Below, piece by piece: positions 1 to 5,755 of a stretch of DNA of 9,698 nt. The notes beneath the pieces are model-generated. The model was not told the DNA's origin, did no database searches, and worked only from the letters and a program-made list of their open reading frames with translations. The stretch comes from Acidimicrobiia bacterium. Its GTDB lineage: Bacteria > Actinomycetota > Acidimicrobiia > Acidimicrobiales > Ilumatobacteraceae. Positions within the stretch are counted from its first letter, which is position 1. Every line of letters starts with the position of its first letter. The position numbers and the translations under genes were made by a program. The stretch lies in the NCBI GenBank assembly GCA_030425785.1, contig JAUHYJ010000095.1, positions 1 through 9,698 of the forward strand, read 5' to 3'.

Positions 1-948
1 GTGGCGGAACGCGACCGACAGCTCGGGCTCGATCCGGTCGAGATCGGGTGGCAGGAGCTCCATGTCGAAGTCCCACGGCGTCGCGAGCTCCGACCAGGCG
101 CGCGAGTCCTGCTCGTACGTGCCGAGCAGCATGCCCTCGCCCTCCTGGCGGATGTAGATCTCGCCGGCGAAGTCCATCGCCATCGGCATCTCGCGTCCGG
201 TCGCCGCCACGTGGTCGCGCACCTCGTCCATCGGCTCGGTCACGAGGTAGTGGTGCTGCATCGCGAGCACGGGGAGCTCGAGCCCGGCCATCCGGCCGAC
301 CTCACGGGCCCACAGGCCGCCGGCGTTGACGACGTGTTCGGCGTGGATGGCGTACTGCTCGCCGCCGCGCTCGGCGATGACGGTCCAGCTGCCGTCGGCT
401 CGCGGCTCGAGTGCGCTCACCCACGTCTGACGGCGGATCTCGGCACCCGCCTGGCGGGCACAGATCGCGTAGGCGTTCGTGACCCCGGTCGGGTCGACGT
501 GGCCCTCGACGGGGTCCCACATCGCGCCGACGAAGTACGACGGGTCGAGGAGGGGGAACAGCTCGTGCGCCTCGTGCGGCGAGATCAGCTCGAGGTCGTC
601 CATGCCGAGATACCGGCCGCGTGCGACCGCCATCCGCAGCCAGTCCATCCGGTCCTCGTCGGCGGCGAGGGTGATGCCGCCCGGCAGATGGATCGAACAG
701 TTCTGGCCGGACCGTGCTTCGATCTGCTGGTACAGCTGCACCGTGTACTGCTGCAGTTGGGCGACGTTCGGGTCACCGTTCAGGGTGTGCATGCCGCCGG
801 CGGCGTGCCAGGTCGATCCGGCGGTCAGCTCCTTGCGCTCGAGCAACAGCACGTCGGTCCAGCCGTTCTCGGTGAGGTGGAACAGCACCGACGCCCCGAC
901 GACGCCGCCGCCGATCACGACGACCTGCACGTGTGATTCGGTGTTCAT
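1..948 (-). CDS. Dimethylglycine/sarcosine dehydrogenase-like FAD oxidoreductase, N-terminal 316 residues (C-terminus outside window)
   Basis: The frame stays open from an ATG at 948 down to base 1, so 316 residues are visible and the C-terminus is missing. Near the N-terminus is a dinucleotide-binding motif, GGGVVG (residues 13-18), with an acidic residue, Glu37, ending the second strand. It is followed by STWHAAGG (45-52); in dimethylglycine and sarcosine dehydrogenases the His of this motif (here His48) carries covalent FAD. The segment GHVDPTGVTNAY also fits the DAO-type fold. Such enzymes oxidatively remove an N-methyl group, and long forms add a C-terminal folate-binding GcvT domain that takes up the formaldehyde unit; whether this one has it cannot be seen. 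The start is supported by AGAGGA (962-957 on the minus strand), 8 nt before the ATG. It lies 37 bp downstream of the methyltransferase gene on the same strand, so co-transcription is likely. The family is well supported; the substrate (dimethylglycine, sarcosine or another N-methyl amine) is open. Confidence 0.9.
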   Translation of the reverse strand, partial: MNTESHVQVVVIGGGVVGASVLFHLTENGWTDVLLLERKELTAGSTWHAAGGMHTLNGDPNVAQLQQYTVQLYQQIEARSGQNCSIHLPGGITLAADEDRMDWLRMAVARGRYLGMDDLELISPHEAHELFPLLDPSYFVGAMWDPVEGHVDPTGVTNAYAICARQAGAEIRRQTWVSALEPRADGSWTVIAERGGEQYAIHAEHVVNAGGLWAREVGRMAGLELPVLAMQHHYLVTEPMDEVRDHVAATGREMPMAMDFAGEIYIRQEGEGMLLGTYEQDSRAWSELATPWDFDMELLPPDLDRIEPELSVAFRH

Positions 949-985
949 GGATGGGTTCCTCTCGTGACCGTGGGAGCACGACGGA

Positions 986-2533
986 TCAGAAGTCGGTCGG
1001 GACGCCACCCTCCGCGCTGCGGCGTTCGACGAAGTCGGTGAGCTCGGCGCGGATCGCGTCGTCCATCGGTGGTGGTTCGTACTCGGCGAGGAACGCGGTC
1101 ACCAGGTGGCTGGCGCGCTGTGCCGCCTCCGGCCGTCCGGCCTCGGCCCACGTCTCGTAGTTGCGCCAGTCCGAGATCATCGGTCGGTAGAACTCGGTGC
1201 GGAAGCGCTCCTGGGTGTGCGGTGTCCCGAAGAAGTGGCCGCCGGGGCCGACCTCGGCGATGGTGTCGAAGGCGAGCGTGTCGTCGTCGATCACGAGCGG
1301 GTCGAGCGCCGCCGACGCCATGTGCAACAGGTCGGCGTCGAGCACCATCTTCTCGAAGCTCGCCTGCAGGCCGCCCTCCATCCAGCCGGCGCCGTGCATG
1401 GTGAAGTTGGAGGCACCGGACACCGCTCCCCAGATCGAGAACATCGACTCGTACGCGGCCTGCGCGTCGACGGCGTTCGCGGCGCACGTGTTCGAGCTGC
1501 GGTAGGGCACCTGGTACCGGCGGGCGAGCTGACCGCCGATGATCGCCGTCTTCCAGTACTCGGGCGTACCGAAGGCGGGAGCGCCCGACTGCATGTCGAC
1601 GTTGCTGGTGAAGCCGCCGTAGATGAAGGGGCTGCCCGGCCGGACGATCTGGGTGAGGACCAGCCCGGCGAGCCCCTCGGCGTTCTGCTGTGCGAGGGCG
1701 CCGGCCAGCGTGATGGGCGCCATCGCACCCGCCAGCGTGAACGGCGTCACACACGTGACCTGGTTCGCCCTCGCCATCTCGATGATGCCGTGCGACATGG
1801 GCGTGTCGAGCGTCAACGGCGAGTTGGTGTTGACGATCGTGAAGAGGCTCGGCTCGCGGTCGAGCTGCTCGTGCGACACGCCGCGAGCGATGCGGGCCAT
1901 CTCGATGACGTCGATGTTGCGTTGGCGTCCGAGCGAGTACACGTCGAAGACACGATCGGTGAGGGTGAGCATGTCGAAGGTGGCGTGGAGGTGGCGCACC
2001 GACGGGTGGATGTCGACCGGCTCGGCGGGGTACCCCCCGAGGAAGTGGATGCTCGTCAGCATGTGGGCGAGCCGCAGGAGGTTCTGGAAGTCGTGCCGGT
2101 TGCCCGTGCGGCGGCCGCCGTCGAGGTCGGCTGAGTTCGGCGCGCTGCCGACGCTGCCGAACGAGAGCCAGTCGCCCCCGACGTGCAGCGAGCGCGCCGG
2201 GTTCCAGGAGTGGAGGGTGAACTCGGCGGGCGCCGTGACGATGAGCTCGTCGACCATCTCCGGGTCGAACCGGACCATCTCGCCGTCGACGGTGGCACCG
2301 GCGCGGGCGTAGAGGGCTCGGGTCTCGGGATCGAGCACGCTCATGCCGATGTCGCGCAGGATGCGCAACGATGCGAGGTGGATCGCCTCGACCTGGTCGG
2401 CCGAGATGATCTCGGTCGGAGCGTGCAACAGGCGTGGCTGGGCGAAGGGGCGCTGCTCGGGTGCGCCGCCGGCCGCGGCCCGGCGTGATCGGCGACGTTC
2501 GCTCCTGGCGCTGCGTGACGATGTCTCGGTCAT
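986..2533 (-). CDS. MttB-superfamily (trimethylamine methyltransferase-like) corrinoid-dependent methyltransferase, without pyrrolysine
   Basis: A 515-residue protein, about the usual length for the family. Recognisable stretches include an Arg-rich N-terminus, then AEFTLHSWNPARS, GGYPAEPVD, NTNSPLTLDTPM, FTLAGAMAPITLAGALAQ, IVRPGSPFIYGGF, MQSGAPAFGTPE and HGAGWMEGGL, in the order expected of MttB/COG5598 proteins. Archaeal MttB reads an in-frame TAG as pyrrolysine; here there is no in-frame TAG. It therefore belongs with the non-Pyl members, whose characterised examples (MtgB, MtpB, MtcB, MtyB) demethylate quaternary amines such as glycine betaine, proline betaine, carnitine and gamma-butyrobetaine, passing the methyl group to a corrinoid protein. 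No corrinoid protein, corrinoid-to-folate transferase or reactivator is in the window, so partners must be elsewhere. ATG 2533 is chosen because the open frame upstream has no family similarity; a GGAG lies about 12 nt upstream. It probably starts the operon that continues into the FAD oxidoreductase and is divergent from the transporter. The substrate is unknown. Confidence 0.9.
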   Translation of the reverse strand: MTETSSRSARSERRRSRRAAAGGAPEQRPFAQPRLLHAPTEIISADQVEAIHLASLRILRDIGMSVLDPETRALYARAGATVDGEMVRFDPEMVDELIVTAPAEFTLHSWNPARSLHVGGDWLSFGSVGSAPNSADLDGGRRTGNRHDFQNLLRLAHMLTSIHFLGGYPAEPVDIHPSVRHLHATFDMLTLTDRVFDVYSLGRQRNIDVIEMARIARGVSHEQLDREPSLFTIVNTNSPLTLDTPMSHGIIEMARANQVTCVTPFTLAGAMAPITLAGALAQQNAEGLAGLVLTQIVRPGSPFIYGGFTSNVDMQSGAPAFGTPEYWKTAIIGGQLARRYQVPYRSSNTCAANAVDAQAAYESMFSIWGAVSGASNFTMHGAGWMEGGLQASFEKMVLDADLLHMASAALDPLVIDDDTLAFDTIAEVGPGGHFFGTPHTQERFRTEFYRPMISDWRNYETWAEAGRPEAAQRASHLVTAFLAEYEPPPMDDAIRAELTDFVERRSAEGGVPTDF

Positions 2534-2602
2534 CGAGGGTGCTGGCTCCGGTCCTCGTGCGGCCCGGTCCTCGCCTGGCCCATTCCTCGTACGAACGTCC
2601 AA

Positions 2603-2631
2603 AGAATAGGCGTCGCGCAGCGGGACGTCGA
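2603..2631 (-). promoter_or_regulatory. Candidate promoter of the methyltransferase-oxidoreductase unit
   Basis: Read on the minus strand, TCGACG (2631-2626, four of six matches to TTGACA) is followed after exactly 17 bp by TATTCT (2608-2603, four of six matches to TATAAT). The -10 box sits in one of the few AT-rich patches of the intergenic region. It would start transcription near 2596, leaving a leader of about 60 nt before the ATG at 2533. Just downstream is an 8-bp palindrome TCGTACGA (2587-2594). This is a by-eye match and not a mapped start. Confidence 0.35.
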
Positions 2632-2675
2632 GTGGGGTGGACCCGATTCGTCCGGCGGAGCGATCCACCACCGTG

Positions 2676-2708
2676 TGTGATGGCGTGCGATGGCGACATC
2701 GTTCGCCA
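2676..2708. promoter_or_regulatory. Candidate operator: tandem 10-bp repeats joined to an inverted repeat
   Basis: TGTGATGGCG (2676-2685) is followed directly by TGCGATGGCG (2686-2695), nine of ten bases identical and spaced one helical turn apart. The second copy runs into a perfect 6-6-6 inverted repeat, TGGCGA (2691-2696), CATCGT, TCGCCA (2703-2708). The block lies in the middle of the 284-bp divergent region, upstream of both candidate promoters, where an activator or shared repressor could act on both units. No regulator gene is present to pair it with, and GC-rich DNA gives short repeats by chance. Confidence 0.3.
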
Positions 2709-2749
2709 GGACGGGATCATCCGCTCGGTGGCCGGGTGCCCGCCGTGTG

Positions 2750-2755
2750 TACAGT
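2750..2755 (+). promoter_or_regulatory. Weak candidate -10 box for the ABC transporter operon
   Basis: TACAGT (2750-2755) fits the actinobacterial TAnnnT pattern and would start transcription near 2762, about 55 nt before the lipoprotein start codon. I see no convincing -35 hexamer 16-19 bp upstream. An alternative, CATACA (2795-2800), lies nearer the gene but is no better. An activator acting from the repeat block at 2676-2708 could explain a missing -35. Confidence 0.22.
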
Positions 2756-2806
2756 CGCGGCACCGGGACGCCATGGGGCGTGTTCCGGACGACGCATACA
2801 CAGGTT

Positions 2807-2813
2807 CGGGGGA
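2807..2813 (+). promoter_or_regulatory. Ribosome binding site of the substrate-binding lipoprotein
   Basis: A purine run, GGGGGAA, ends a few bases before the ATG at 2818. It decides between that ATG and an in-frame ATG at 2773, which would add 15 residues ahead of the signal peptide and has no comparable purine run. Confidence 0.6.
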
Positions 2814-2817
2814 ACTC

Positions 2818-4128
2818 ATGCGACATGTCTGCCACACCAGCCGCCGTCGGGCACTTCGTGCCGGCGCCGTGATCGTGACCATCGGCCTCGTCGCCGCAGC
2901 CTGCGGCGGCGACGACGACACGTCGGAACCGGCCGCCGCCGACGAACCGGCCGAGGCGCCGACCGACGAACCGGCCGATGACATGGCCGACGAACCGGCC
3001 GATGACATGGCCGACGAACCGGCCGATGACATGGCCGACGAACCCGCCACCGACGGTGCCGCCGGCGGCATCGACCTCGCGGCGCTCGAGGCCGAGGTCG
3101 CGGCTGCGGCGGCCGTCCCGAGCTTCGAACCGCAAGGCCCGGCGTTCTCGGTCGCCGACCTCGCCGGCAAGAAGATCTTCTCGATGCCGGTCGCGAGCTC
3201 GCTCACCGGCTGCGACAACATGGCGCAGTGGGTGGTCGGCATCGCCAAGTCGATCGGCATGGAGGACTCGTTCTACTTCCAGAACGACGGCGGCCCCGCC
3301 GCCTGGCAGGAGGGTATGGAGCAGGCGATCAACGGCGACTACGACGGTGTCGCGCTCGTCTGCGGCATCGACCCGAACGCGATCACCCCACAGATGGAAG
3401 CCGCCCGTGACGCGGGCATCCCGGTGGTCGACATGCACCTCGCCGACGTGTCGGTGCCCGCTGACCCCCTGGTCGCGGGCCAGACGAACGGCGAGTTCAA
3501 CCGTGCGATGCGGATGGGCGTCTACCAGGCGCTCATCGACTCGGGTGGTGAACCGATCGACGTGTTCATGATCACGGCGAACGAGAACCCGCCGTCGGTC
3601 GGGATGGAGCAGACGGTGCGCGACACCCTGGCCGAGCTGTGCCCGGACTGCACCTTCGAATCGCAGAACGTGCCGATCCCGGACTGGTTCGGCGGTGCCG
3701 GCCAGTCGACGATCGACGCTGCGCTCGTGGCGAACCCCGACCTCGATGCCGTGTTCATGTCGTACGACTTCACGGCGCCGGTCGTCGAGGGATCGATCAA
3801 GGCCAACGGATCCGACGCCAAGATGTACACCTTCGGTGGCGACTACCCGGTCGTGGCGACGATGGTCAACGACGACACCGCGTTCGGGACCGACATGGGC
3901 CCCGACTTCCTCTGGATGGCCTACAGCGGTGCCGACCAGCTGTTCCGGGCGATGGTGGGCGAGCCCGTCATCCCGGCCGACGAGGCCTTCGCCCCGTACC
4001 GCCTGTGGAACCCGGAGAACGCCGCCGAGAACACCGGGGAGCCGGGCGCCGGCTTCGGCGATGCGTTCCTGCAGGGCTACTACGACCTGTGGTTGGACAA
4101 CACCGCATCCGAGCCGTTCGTTCCCTGA
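2818..4128 (+). CDS. Sugar-type (CUT2) ABC transporter substrate-binding lipoprotein
   Basis: A 436-residue exported protein. The N-terminus is a lipoprotein signal: Arg-rich start, hydrophobic stretch, then VAAAC with the lipidated Cys at residue 29. SRRRAL resembles a Tat motif but lacks its Phe, so Sec export is the safer reading. An acidic, low-complexity stalk follows (about 30-85), including a tandem DEPADDMA repeat. The ligand-binding domain runs from about residue 117 and resembles type I periplasmic binding proteins of the ribose/xylose kind: KKIFSMPV, the helix with GMEQAINGDYDGVAL, DAGIPVVDM, NPDLDAVFMSYD and the C-terminal lobe. By-eye comparison with E. coli ribose-binding protein suggests the sugar-contacting Arg and Asp residues are not kept: VVDMHLADV stands where that protein has an Asp-Arg pair, and FGGDYP where it has FDG. 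Trp, Tyr and Cys (ELCPDC) are frequent. It is the first gene of the transporter operon. Family sure, ligand unknown. Confidence 0.92.
   Translation: MRHVCHTSRRRALRAGAVIVTIGLVAAACGGDDDTSEPAAADEPAEAPTDEPADDMADEPADDMADEPADDMADEPATDGAAGGIDLAALEAEVAAAAAVPSFEPQGPAFSVADLAGKKIFSMPVASSLTGCDNMAQWVVGIAKSIGMEDSFYFQNDGGPAAWQEGMEQAINGDYDGVALVCGIDPNAITPQMEAARDAGIPVVDMHLADVSVPADPLVAGQTNGEFNRAMRMGVYQALIDSGGEPIDVFMITANENPPSVGMEQTVRDTLAELCPDCTFESQNVPIPDWFGGAGQSTIDAALVANPDLDAVFMSYDFTAPVVEGSIKANGSDAKMYTFGGDYPVVATMVNDDTAFGTDMGPDFLWMAYSGADQLFRAMVGEPVIPADEAFAPYRLWNPENAAENTGEPGAGFGDAFLQGYYDLWLDNTASEPFVP
2965..3048 (+). repeat. In-frame 24-bp tandem repeat in the lipoprotein stalk
   Basis: Three perfect copies of a 24-bp unit (2965-2988, 2989-3012, 3013-3036) are followed by a 12-bp partial copy with one mismatch (3037-3048). 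Each unit encodes DEPADDMA, giving residues 50-77. As 24 is a multiple of three, gain or loss of a copy keeps the frame and only changes stalk length. The repeat probably forms a disordered acidic spacer between membrane anchor and binding domain. Confidence 0.95.
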
Positions 4129-4130
4129 TC

Positions 4131-4148
4131 CGGCGCAGCACGGCGCCG
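4131..4148 (+). promoter_or_regulatory. Intercistronic GC hairpin between lipoprotein and ATPase genes
   Basis: CGGCGC (4131-4136), a 6-nt loop and GCGCCG (4143-4148) form a perfect 6-bp GC stem. It begins 2 nt after the lipoprotein stop and ends 5 nt before the ATPase ATG. There is no T-run, so it is not a standard terminator. A stem here could protect the 3' end of the lipoprotein message and hold back translation of the ATPase, which has no clear ribosome site. Higher expression of the binding protein than of the other subunits is common in ABC importers. Confidence 0.45.
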
Positions 4149-4153
4149 ATGTG

Positions 4154-5755
4154 ATGGATGTCGCCCTCCAACTCACGAACATCTCGAAGCAGTTCGGGGC
4201 CACCCGGGCACTCGACGGCGTGGACCTCACCGTTCGGCACGGTGAGGTCCACGCCCTGCTCGGCGAGAACGGCTCGGGCAAGTCGACACTGATCAAGGTG
4301 CTCGCCGGGGTCCACGAACCCGAACCCGGCGGCCGCCTCCTGATCGGCGGCGACCCGGCGCCGCTCCCGATGCCGACCGGCGCGTACCATCGCTACGGCC
4401 TCAGCTTCGTCCACCAGGACCTCGGCCTGGCGCGACCGCTCACCGTGCTCGAGAACCTGGTCGGTTCCGCGTCGCGCGACGAGTTCTCGCGCCTGCACGT
4501 GAACTGGCGCCGAGAGGCCGCGGCGGCGCGCACGATGTTGCAGGGGTACGGCGTCGACATCGACCCGCGGACGATCGTCAACGAGCTGCCGCCGGTCGGC
4601 CAGGCGCTGATCGCGATCGCACGGGCGGCCGAGGAGCTGCGCGAGCACCGTGAACGCACCGGCGCCGCCACGTCGGTGATGGTGCTCGACGAGCCGACGG
4701 TCTTCCTCCCCGAAGAAGAGCTCGAGTTCCTCTTCGGCCTGATCCGCCAGGTGGTGGCCCAGGGATCGAGCGTGATCTTCATCTCGCACGACCTGGCCGC
4801 CGTGCGCACCATCGCGGACAGCGTCACCGTGCTCCGGGACGGGCGCGTCGTCGCCCAGTCGTCGATGGACGCCGTGACCGACGACGAGATCGTCGAGTAC
4901 ATCGTCGGGCCCATCAAGTCGCGCGAGTTGCACGAGCACGGCGGGTCGTTCCACGTCGAGCGTCCCGTCGACCGGACGGCCTCGCCGGTGCTGACCGTGC
5001 GTGGTCTGAGCGGCGATCGACTCGACCACCTCGACCTCGATCTCGTTCCCGGCGAGATCGTCGGCCTCGCCGGCTTGCTCGGATCGGGTGCCGAGGAGGT
5101 GCCGTACCTGCTCTTCGGGGCGCAGTCCGCGTCCGCCGGCACGGCGACGGTCGGAGGGCGCAAGGTCGACGTGGCCCGCCAGCAACCCGCGGCCGCCGTG
5201 CAGATGGGCATGTCGTTCATCCCCGCCGACCGGAACCGGGACGGGATCGCACGCGAGATCGAGATCGACCGCAACATGCTCGCGCTCGTCCTGCGCCGCT
5301 TCACCCAGGGTGGGCGTCTCCGCAACCGCCGGGTGCGTCGCACCGCCGACGAGCGCGCGATCGACTTCGACCTGCGACCGCGCCGGACCGACCTACCGAT
5401 CGGCACCCTCAGCGGCGGCAATGCGCAGAAGGTCGTGCTCGCCAAGTGGCTCGAGACCGAGCCCACCGTCCTGCTCCTGCACGAGCCGACGCAGGGTGTC
5501 GACGTGGCCGCCCGCGCCCAGATCTACCGCAAGATCATCGATGCCGCCGACGCGCGCTCGATGGCGGTGGTGTGGGTCTCGAGCGACTTCGAGGAGCTCG
5601 CGACCACGTGCGACCGCATCGTGGTCATGAACAACGGCCAGGAGACCTCGCAGATGCTCGGCGCCGAGATCACCCCGGAGGGCATCACCGCCCGCGTGTT
5701 CGCCGGGCAGCACGCGGTCGACGACGCCGCGACCACGGCAGGAGCCAGCGCATGA
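4154..5755 (+). CDS. CUT2-type ABC transporter ATPase with two nucleotide-binding domains (RbsA/XylG-like)
   Basis: A 533-residue cytoplasmic ATPase with two tandem ABC domains, the normal build and length for ribose/xylose-type importers. Domain 1 has Walker A GENGSGKST (37-45), Q-loop Gln88, a degenerate signature LPPVGQ (145-150), Walker B VMVLDEPT (175-182) and H-loop His212. About ten extra residues sit between its signature and Walker B. Domain 2 has a Lys-less Walker A, GLLGSGAEE (308-316), usual for this family, a canonical LSGGN signature (419-423), and Walker B LLLHEPT (440-446), where the expected Asp is His443; the presumed catalytic Glu444 remains. Ser replaces the H-loop His (VSSDFEE), as in relatives. 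Thus one composite site looks intact and the other doubly degraded. ATG 4154 starts 25 bp after the lipoprotein stop; GTG 4151 is an adjacent alternative, and neither has a clear ribosome site. The 3' end overlaps the permease by 4 bp. Confidence 0.93.
   Translation: MDVALQLTNISKQFGATRALDGVDLTVRHGEVHALLGENGSGKSTLIKVLAGVHEPEPGGRLLIGGDPAPLPMPTGAYHRYGLSFVHQDLGLARPLTVLENLVGSASRDEFSRLHVNWRREAAAARTMLQGYGVDIDPRTIVNELPPVGQALIAIARAAEELREHRERTGAATSVMVLDEPTVFLPEEELEFLFGLIRQVVAQGSSVIFISHDLAAVRTIADSVTVLRDGRVVAQSSMDAVTDDEIVEYIVGPIKSRELHEHGGSFHVERPVDRTASPVLTVRGLSGDRLDHLDLDLVPGEIVGLAGLLGSGAEEVPYLLFGAQSASAGTATVGGRKVDVARQQPAAAVQMGMSFIPADRNRDGIAREIEIDRNMLALVLRRFTQGGRLRNRRVRRTADERAIDFDLRPRRTDLPIGTLSGGNAQKVVLAKWLETEPTVLLLHEPTQGVDVAARAQIYRKIIDAADARSMAVVWVSSDFEELATTCDRIVVMNNGQETSQMLGAEITPEGITARVFAGQHAVDDAATTAGASA

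Noticed and set aside
1..936. Plus-strand open frame of 311 codons
   Set aside because: It lies antisense to the FAD oxidoreductase, has a composition typical of GC-rich shadow frames (many His, Arg, Val, Asp) and shows no family motif.
986..2533. Possible pyrrolysine (amber) codon in the methyltransferase
   Set aside because: The frame is open from start to a TGA stop with no internal TAG, so it is a non-Pyl member.
2773..2817. Alternative lipoprotein start at ATG 2773
   Set aside because: It would place 15 polar residues before the signal peptide and has no purine-rich site, unlike ATG 2818.
2839..2905. Twin-arginine export signal in the lipoprotein
   Set aside because: SRRRAL lacks the Phe and Lys of a Tat motif, and the lipobox with Cys29 explains export well enough.
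2965..3048. Tandem repeat as a CRISPR or iteron array
   Set aside because: There are no spacers between the units, and the repeat is in frame inside a lipoprotein stalk.
945..3260. Minus-strand open frame of 771 codons with Ser/Ala/Gly repeats
   Set aside because: It is out of frame with the methyltransferase and antisense to the lipoprotein gene. Its repeats are the reverse complement of the stalk tandem repeat.
2530..4296. Minus-strand open frame of 588 codons opposite the lipoprotein gene
   Set aside because: The plus strand codes for a clear ABC binding protein. The antisense translation is Arg/His/Val rich and without domain features.
3968..5185. Minus-strand open frame of 405 codons opposite the ATPase
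   Set aside because: Antisense shadow of a well-supported ATPase gene.
5062..5490. Reading the second ATPase domain as a decayed pseudogene
   Set aside because: A Lys-less Walker A and missing H-loop His in domain 2 are normal in CUT2 ATPases, and the frame and LSGGN signature are intact.
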